The translations under genes and the position numbers were made by a program. Below the pieces are notes generated by a model. The model was not told where the DNA came from, ran no database searches, and saw nothing but the letters and a program-made list of their open reading frames with translations. A DNA stretch of 64,000 bases from Sebastes aleutianus (lineage: Eukaryota > Chordata > Actinopteri > Perciformes > Sebastidae). Where the stretch lies: assembly GCA_916700875.1 (NCBI GenBank), contig CAKAKS010000066.1, positions 8,215,743 through 8,279,742 of the forward strand, written 5' to 3'. Position 1 is the first letter of the stretch. Every line of letters starts with the position of its first letter. Positions 58,501 through 64,000 of the stretch are shown here, piece by piece.

Positions 58501-61500
58501 TAATATGCACTCATGTAGTAAAACTAAATCAATTTGATAATATGGTACAATATATATATAGATATAAATATTAGATAAGTATTTCAGAATGGCCATTATT
58601 GCCTTGAGATTATTTTTTGTACTTTGAGATTATTTTTTTGATTTACCTGCTCTGTTCAGCAGCCTGCGGCTAAGAGCAGACCTAAGACCCAGGTGCTGGT
58701 TCCCCTATGTGGGCCTGCGGTGTCAGGATCTGCCTCCCAGCCCTCCATCACCTCCAAGATCCAGCAGGTACAGCAGAGAGCCTCCATGCTGACTGCTTCA
58801 GTTAAAGGTGGTCAGGCTTTTGTTTCCGCCACCTGTCAGAGGAAGCCAGAGACCCAGAGTGCACCTTTTCCTTCAACTCAGACCCCTGAAAACCTGCAGC
58901 CTGCTCCTGCGCAAAATGGTAAGCATCTGTTCGCTGTATAGGATGGGATTTAATAGGTTAATTATTTTAGAAAGATTATCATTAAAAATTAAAATGTCAA
59001 TATCAAATAGTGTCCCAATATATTAAAGTAAATAAAATGTAGGAAAATTGATACACTTCATTGTCTAATTCCCAAATGTTTTGAATTTAAATGCTATTAA
59101 TTTTTGCTGTCATGTCTGTATGTAAGACATTGCCATTTTACCAGTAAAACATCTTGAGACCTGCTCTGTTTTTAGATAGATAAATCGATCGATCAAGCAT
59201 CATTTCTTTCCTGTTTTCGTATGCAAAAATTTTAAGTACACTTTCTTCTTGTGGTGTGTTTTTAGTAGCTTTGCCTGAATGCATTACGTCTGCATGTGTG
59301 TTTTTATTTTATTCCACAGTTTGCATGAACTACATATCTTTGAGAACTGCTGTGATCGGAGCGGACAACAACTTGCACTATATCCTCCCAGAGGGCATGT
59401 TCCCTCTGCCTGTCACTTCCAGTTCCAGCCAAGTTACTTCAGTGCTAACCCCAATCAGTCAAGTGCACACGAGCTCTGTCGCTGTGAGACAAATGTACCA
59501 TCCAATTGCAGTTACCCCTGTGCAAAGATACCGCACAACAGCACCTGTGCTCATTCCTGCGCCGGCACGTAAACCTTCGCTGACCTCTGCCTTTGCATCG
59601 GCGCATTCGAGTCCAGCTGCTTCTTCCACTACTCCTCAAGCTGCTGTCCATACTCCTGTTAAGGTGAGAAGTAAAATGCAGCCTTTGTTTGGGCCATTTT
59701 CAAAGACTTGAACTAAACTTTTCATCAAATGTTTCATCTGTTAAATATTAATAAGTAATCTATTCTTTTAGCCAGTGCCTACTAAACGTAAATTGAAGCA
59801 GCAGTTTGAGGCCGCCAAAGACAAAGTGACCCATGACATCCGACAGCGTTATGTCAACATGTTCACAGAGGAGTTCCTCAAGACAACAGCCGATGTTAAT
59901 GATGCCTTTGAAAAGGTGAGCTTGTGCCACTTAAAGGGATATTTTTTTTTTTTTTGTAGTGAGGTTGTATGAGGTACTTATCCATAGTCAGTGTAGTCTC
60001 CTACCTACACCTACCTTCACAGCGCTGTGTCAACGCTAAAGAAAGGTCTGGCTCCACACATTATCATTCTGGTATAGGGGAAAAAAACACTCTGGCTTGT
60101 CTGTGTTTTGGCACGGAGCCTTCTTCAGAACGCTCTGAAGAAGGCTCCGTGCTGAAACGCTGATGTGACGTTGGCCAGTTAAACAAGTGAAATGCTAGTA
60201 TTTTGTCCGCTTTGATTTGGAAATCTGGGATGTGCTACCCTATCACATTTTTTAACACTCATGTTTTGTTTGCGGCCGGGATGCTCCGAGCAGATACACT
60301 GTCTGCTAGCTAGTGATGACATAGGGAAGAGCAAATTCATTGACACTTGGCTATTCAACCAAGATTTTGTGGCGTGGCTGAAACCGGTACCAGGCAATGT
60401 ATACGAGGCACGGTGTATTTTGCGTAAGAAGTATTTCAAACTCGGCACAATGAGAATCAAGACCGTCGAATCCCACATGCAGATTGAGGCCAGTGTCTTA
60501 TGAGAGCGCTCCGACTTTTTTGTGTGGCCCCTCTGATTGCTTCTAATTGAAAATCTCAGAACTTTTCAGTAAGGCGCTGTGTCCCCAGCGCCCTGCCAGC
60601 ACAGAACGCTATATAGACACTCAGCCTAAGAAACACAAAACGGCAACAGACGCCAGGCAATTCCAAATTCTGTTCTAAGTAATTGAAGTTTTTTTCCCCC
60701 TTAAATTTTGCTTATAAATTTGGTCTTAAATTTCATTCCGAGTGGCATTAAAAAGGTCTTTAAGTCTTAAATCTAACTGGCCTTTAGCTGTAAGAACCTG
60801 TGGGGGGCGTGCCGACCGCCATCTACTGTAGGTAATACTCTGACTACTGATAAGTACCTCAACCCCACTTCAAAAAATCCGAACTTTCCCTTTAATGTCA
60901 ACCTCACTGACAAACTACAGCTTGGATATTAATTTCTGTCCCTGTTATGTTGATAGGCAGTTGCTGAAGAGAAGTCTGTGTTTAATCGCAGTGTGAACAA
61001 ACTCAAATATCAGACTGTTGTAGTGAATGCACTGAAGAGGCTGAAGAACCAAAGCGCTGTTGCTGCTAAAGGTGAGAATTTCTGAAAAACTGCTCTTCAT
61101 GAAATGTGATGCAAGATAAAATTGAGTTATATTTAAGCCATTTATATGTTTTCTGGTGAAGATGAAAATGAAGTCATCAGCCAAAGATCCAAAGGCAACA
61201 TTTCACTTAACCTGAAGAAGTTTAAAGGTGAGAATTGGTTTCCTTTTGAATGCATTTGTCATTTCATTCAAATATTTTGACAGCTTCTCAGTGAATTCCT
61301 TTTTCCAGCAGATGATATGGCATTTTATGAGAGTTTGAAGGACTATATTTTGACTGAGGAAAGGCTGGCTGAGATCAACTATCCTGTCCAGCACCCAGAG
61401 AAACCTGGTTGTGCGGTTCTTTTTGTTGACAATAAGAAAGGCAGTGCAGACCGTAAGTGAAAACATCATACTCCCTGAAAGGACAATTTGATGCTATTCT

Positions 61501-62933
61501 CATATTATATAACTAGAGGGCACACTCAACCTGTGCTGCTGCAATGAGGGTTTCCTTTCTCTGCACATTTCACTCTGATGTGCTTCTTCTGTTTTGTTGG
61601 TTCAAGCCCTCAAGAGGATCTGCTGTCGATGTGGAGCTACGTACTCTGTGAACCAAATGGGCAAACACATCCGTAAGGAGGAGTGTAATTACCACTATGG
61701 GAAAGGACTTACGAAAAGAGGTGAGAGTATAAACCATAGTTTTATGCTTTAAAAACATCTCAAATGTTTCAAAGTGTGTACCATACAGTTTACAGTATCA
61801 GATGATTGTGTGCATTTTTAAACCGTTAACAGTGCCAGGTGGAGTGGAGACCCGCTACAGTTGCTGTGAGGGAGTCATGGGAGCACCTGGATGTCAGGTG
61901 TTTAAGGTAGGAAAAGACGGAGTGAGAGATTATTCCAAAACTTTATTCTCTTCTAAAACCCCCTCAAATGAATTGGTGGGTAAATGTTTGATTTTTCCGT
62001 TATTTTTTTGCCTCATCTTCACCAGTTGCATGTCCATGATTCTCTCAGCCTGGATGGGTTTGTGTCGACCGCCCCCAGACATTCCTCAGATACGAGCTGT
62101 CCTGGGGTCTACTCCTTGGATTGTGAAATGGTGATCAGCTTTTTTTAAATCTTCCTAATGTTGAGCACTAAACCCCAATTCATTTGTAGAAATTTCATTA
62201 GAATAGTACGACCACAGAAATTCACAAAAGTAAAACTAATGTTTTTCAAAAAAGACAATATACTGTAACTTTGGTTAATTGACAGAATGAAAAATTCTTC
62301 AACACCAGATCGTCTTTATTTGCTCCGAAAGGATTACTGTATATCTCTTCAGCTTTCCCCAATATACTGTGTATATACACTAGGGCTGTCAAAGTTAAAG
62401 CAACCTGCGATTTTTAGGTTGTAGCGGGCTCAGTTTTAAAGCTAGAGTAAAGATACTGGTATATGAAACTAGACTACAAAACCGAAGGAATCCATTGGCA
62501 CCAACCATGTCATACTAGCTTTTCACAAAGGAGGCTAAATAACGCTCCAAACTTAGGCTAAATTTTGGCAGGGAAAAACTGGCGTTGCCATTTTCAAAGG
62601 GGTCCCTTGACCTCTGACCTCAAGATATGTGAATGAAAATGGGTTCTATGGGTACCCACGAGTCTCCTCTTGACAGATATGCCTACTTTATGATAATCAC
62701 ATGTAGTTTTGGGCAAGTCATAGTTATTATGATTAATGTTATGATTTGAGCATATATTCTTATGCTAAATGCAGTACTGTTTTGTCTTGTTAATTTATTT
62801 TATTTTTTTCCTCTTAGTGTTACACCATTCATGGTCTGGAGTTGTCCAGAGTGACGGTGGTCAACTCTAGTCTGCAAGTCATCTACGACACCTTCGTCAG
62901 ACCTGATAATGAGGCCACTGACTATAACACCAG
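54725..62933 (+). CDS. rexo1: REXO1-like RNA exonuclease, 3' end outside the window
   Basis: Thirteen exons (54725-54869, 56303-57825, 57897-57992, 58660-58918, 59320-59663, 59772-59915, 60957-61071, 61162-61227, 61312-61452, 61607-61720, 61833-61906, 62026-62130, 62818-62933) join in phase to about 1,080 residues. The start MFPSFGLFADINCPF leads into a C-x7-C-x4-C-x3-H zinc finger (residues 13-30), as in REXO1. The large second exon encodes a disordered Ser/Glu-rich region with EEVIIISSSSSDEDE. The zinc-binding block LKRICCRCGATYSVNQMGK and the domain start GVYSLDCEMCYTIHGLELSR follow; D and E of DCEM are the first DEDDh metal ligands. Human REXO1 has 1,221 residues, so about 140 are missing. 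REXO1 is a 3'-5' exonuclease that binds transcription elongation factors. ATG 54725 was chosen over 54647 because it matches the family start. Confidence 0.92.
55030..55375. repeat. ~31-base minisatellite in rexo1 intron 1
   Basis: About ten copies of a unit like CTGCACTATATTCACTTTTT followed by AACAGTCTCTT, with small length changes. Confidence 0.9.
55497..55548. repeat. (TATC)n microsatellite
   Basis: About 13 uninterrupted tetranucleotide units in rexo1 intron 1. Confidence 0.95.
58180..58505. repeat. TAATCGATTA/TTGCAGC repeat in rexo1 intron
   Basis: The block contains TTAATCGATTAATCG, GTCAGAAAATAGTGAAAAATG and CGATTAGTTGACTAAATG TTGCAGCTCTAA, an intact-looking copy of the family at 28505-28820, here in the opposite direction relative to its TGCAGC end. 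Confidence 0.65.
60111..60152. repeat. Perfect 19-bp inverted repeat (hairpin)
   Basis: GCACGGAGCCTTCTTCAGA (60111-60129) and its exact reverse complement (60134-60152) flank a 4-base loop. It lies in the rexo1 intron between exons 6 and 7, near a transposon-derived fragment. Confidence 0.95.
60261..60505 (+). pseudogene. hAT-transposase-type N-terminal zinc finger fragment
   Basis: The frame reads KSKFIDTWLFNQDFVAWLKP, then VPGNVYEARCILRKKYFKLG and TMRIKTVESHMQIEA. This follows the pattern of the N-terminal zinc-binding domain in teleost hAT-like transposase relatives, in which W--VPG----A-C--C-K-F-LG-MG--A--SH---H is usual. Here the second Cys is Arg and the final His is missing, and no catalytic domain follows. 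It is a dead fragment in a rexo1 intron. Confidence 0.55.
62383..62812. mobile_element. TAGGGCTGTC-type element, left part
   Basis: It starts CTAGGGCTGTCAAAGTTAAA and contains GACCTCTGACCTCAAGATAT and GGGTTCTATGGGTACCCACG, shared with 45765-46000. Its right end is missing; the sequence runs to the polypyrimidine tract of the rexo1 exon 13 acceptor at 62817. Confidence 0.7.
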
Positions 62934-64000
62934 GTAATGTCATTAGCTACTTGGCTGTGTTTTCTACAGAACCCAAACATGTTGTGTACACCTACTTTAC
63001 AATTTATCCCCCCTCTGGTAACGACCCAAATCTGATATGGAAACTGGCAAGAACCAACAAATTGGATATTAAAGCACTTGTATTGTCTTAAATAAGAATT
63101 TAGAGAGCAAATATAGGAATACACAGTTAAAGCAAATGGTCTTGCCCATTAGCTGAAAGGCATTGGAAATTTACATTACCACACAACAGATAGAATGTCC
63201 AATGATCATTACTAATGCAGGGTGATACGATGATGGAAATGGTACAACTACTGTATTTATCACTGCATTTTTAATCGGCCAACTGTATGGTGTCAAAACA
63301 GTCTCATAAGTATTCACAAACAAATGTCAAGTTATGTAACTTTTAAAACACAATCCACAAATAAATGCAGAGTGATTTGGATCTGTAAATTTATTTTTGT
63401 ATCTGTAAACTCGTGTATCATCATTTGTACATCAACCTAGCATTTAGGAAATATATTTGTGATATAAGTATATTTATTTTTGAGACTATTTTACCATTGC
63501 CGTTACACACAAAATCCAAAATGTCATGTGACTCGCGTCTCGTAAAACACAATGCACAAATAACTGTAGAGTGATTTGTACCTGTAAATCTATCTGTATT
63601 TGTGCCCCTGATTTACAACTTGTATATTATCATTTGTAGATAAACACAACAGTTTTAAAAAATACAGTCATATTTTTACTAAAACCTCCACATTTGAATG
63701 GCTTAATAACATTCACAAACTTTATATTCATTTGCGAATAGCTAACTTAGCATTTTAAAATGGAAATCTATTTGTGGGGTTCCTGTGGATCCTTCTGAGA
63801 CTGTTTTACCGGCATGTGTGTGTCAGAAAAAAAAATCACAAGTGCAGGGAAGAACCAGCGCTCTCCAGTAGGTGGCGATAATGCAACATTTTTGGATGTC
63901 AACTGCTGCACATTTCAGCAACAAGGCAATTCAAAGTGCTTTACATTGTACAGAGGCACAGATACAGATTTACAGATACAAATCACTCTGCATTTATTTG
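62934..64000. repeat. rexo1 intron with an inverted-repeat element at the window end
   Basis: No exon was recognised after 62933. AAATAAATGCAGAGTGATTT at 63360-63379 recurs inverted in the last bases of the window (63965-64000), with the neighbouring GATCTGTAAATTTA and GATTTACAGATAC also inverted. A partial direct copy is at 63555-63600 (AATAACTGTAGAGTGATTTG). The element appears to be a MITE-like unit about 640 bases long whose right edge is at or beyond the end of the window. Confidence 0.6.

Overview
The window is a stretch of fish nuclear genome, most likely a percomorph teleost. The genes are split into many short exons with GT/AG introns, their products are vertebrate proteins, and the intergenic and intronic DNA is packed with teleost-type transposon debris: LINE 3' ends, hAT and other short inverted-repeat elements, a tRNA-derived SINE and microsatellites. 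No bacterial operon, CRISPR array or viral genome was seen.

Layout. 1-4.2 kb: a LINE-like 3' tail, then a 3.9-kb A-rich tandem array built from a GTCTGAAAAA-type word. 4.2-12.3 kb: repeat remnants, then a nest of transposons. A plus-strand L2/CR1-like LINE fragment is interrupted by a hAT element with an 8-bp target duplication, by a minus-strand LINE with an intact 946-codon ORF2, and near its 3' end by a TA-flanked pogo-like DNA transposon. 12.4-13.5 kb: FAM47E-like exons (+). 14.2-25.5 kb: ccdc158-like coiled-coil gene (-). 25.5-26.8 kb: head-to-head promoter region split by a hAT-like MITE. 27.3-31.1 kb: ccng2, cyclin G2 (+). 34.7-39.7 kb: st8sia3, alpha-2,8-sialyltransferase (+). 43.9-46.7 kb: rab27b (-). 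48.7-53.8 kb: poli, DNA polymerase iota (-). 53.8-54.7 kb: head-to-head promoter region with a ~208-bp unit present three times. 54.7 kb to the window end: rexo1-like RNA exonuclease (+), cut off inside its exonuclease domain.

For ccng2, st8sia3, rab27b and poli I joined exons by hand from splice sites and reading phase, and each gives a complete open frame (334, 373, 218 and 725 codons). The rexo1-like frame runs through 13 exons (about 1,080 residues) to the last exon in the window. FAM47E-CCDC158-CCNG2 matches the neighbourhood I recall from human 4q21, and ST8SIA3-RAB27B-POLI matches human 18q21, so the window joins two ancestral blocks. The genes do not form a pathway. No wholly new biological system was found. 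The most interesting signals are the tripled promoter unit between poli and rexo1, the direct repeat and MITE inside the ccdc158/ccng2 promoter, a strong hairpin in the ccng2 3' UTR, the nested transposons, a possible second PCNA-binding motif at the Pol iota C terminus, and the organisation of the A-rich array.
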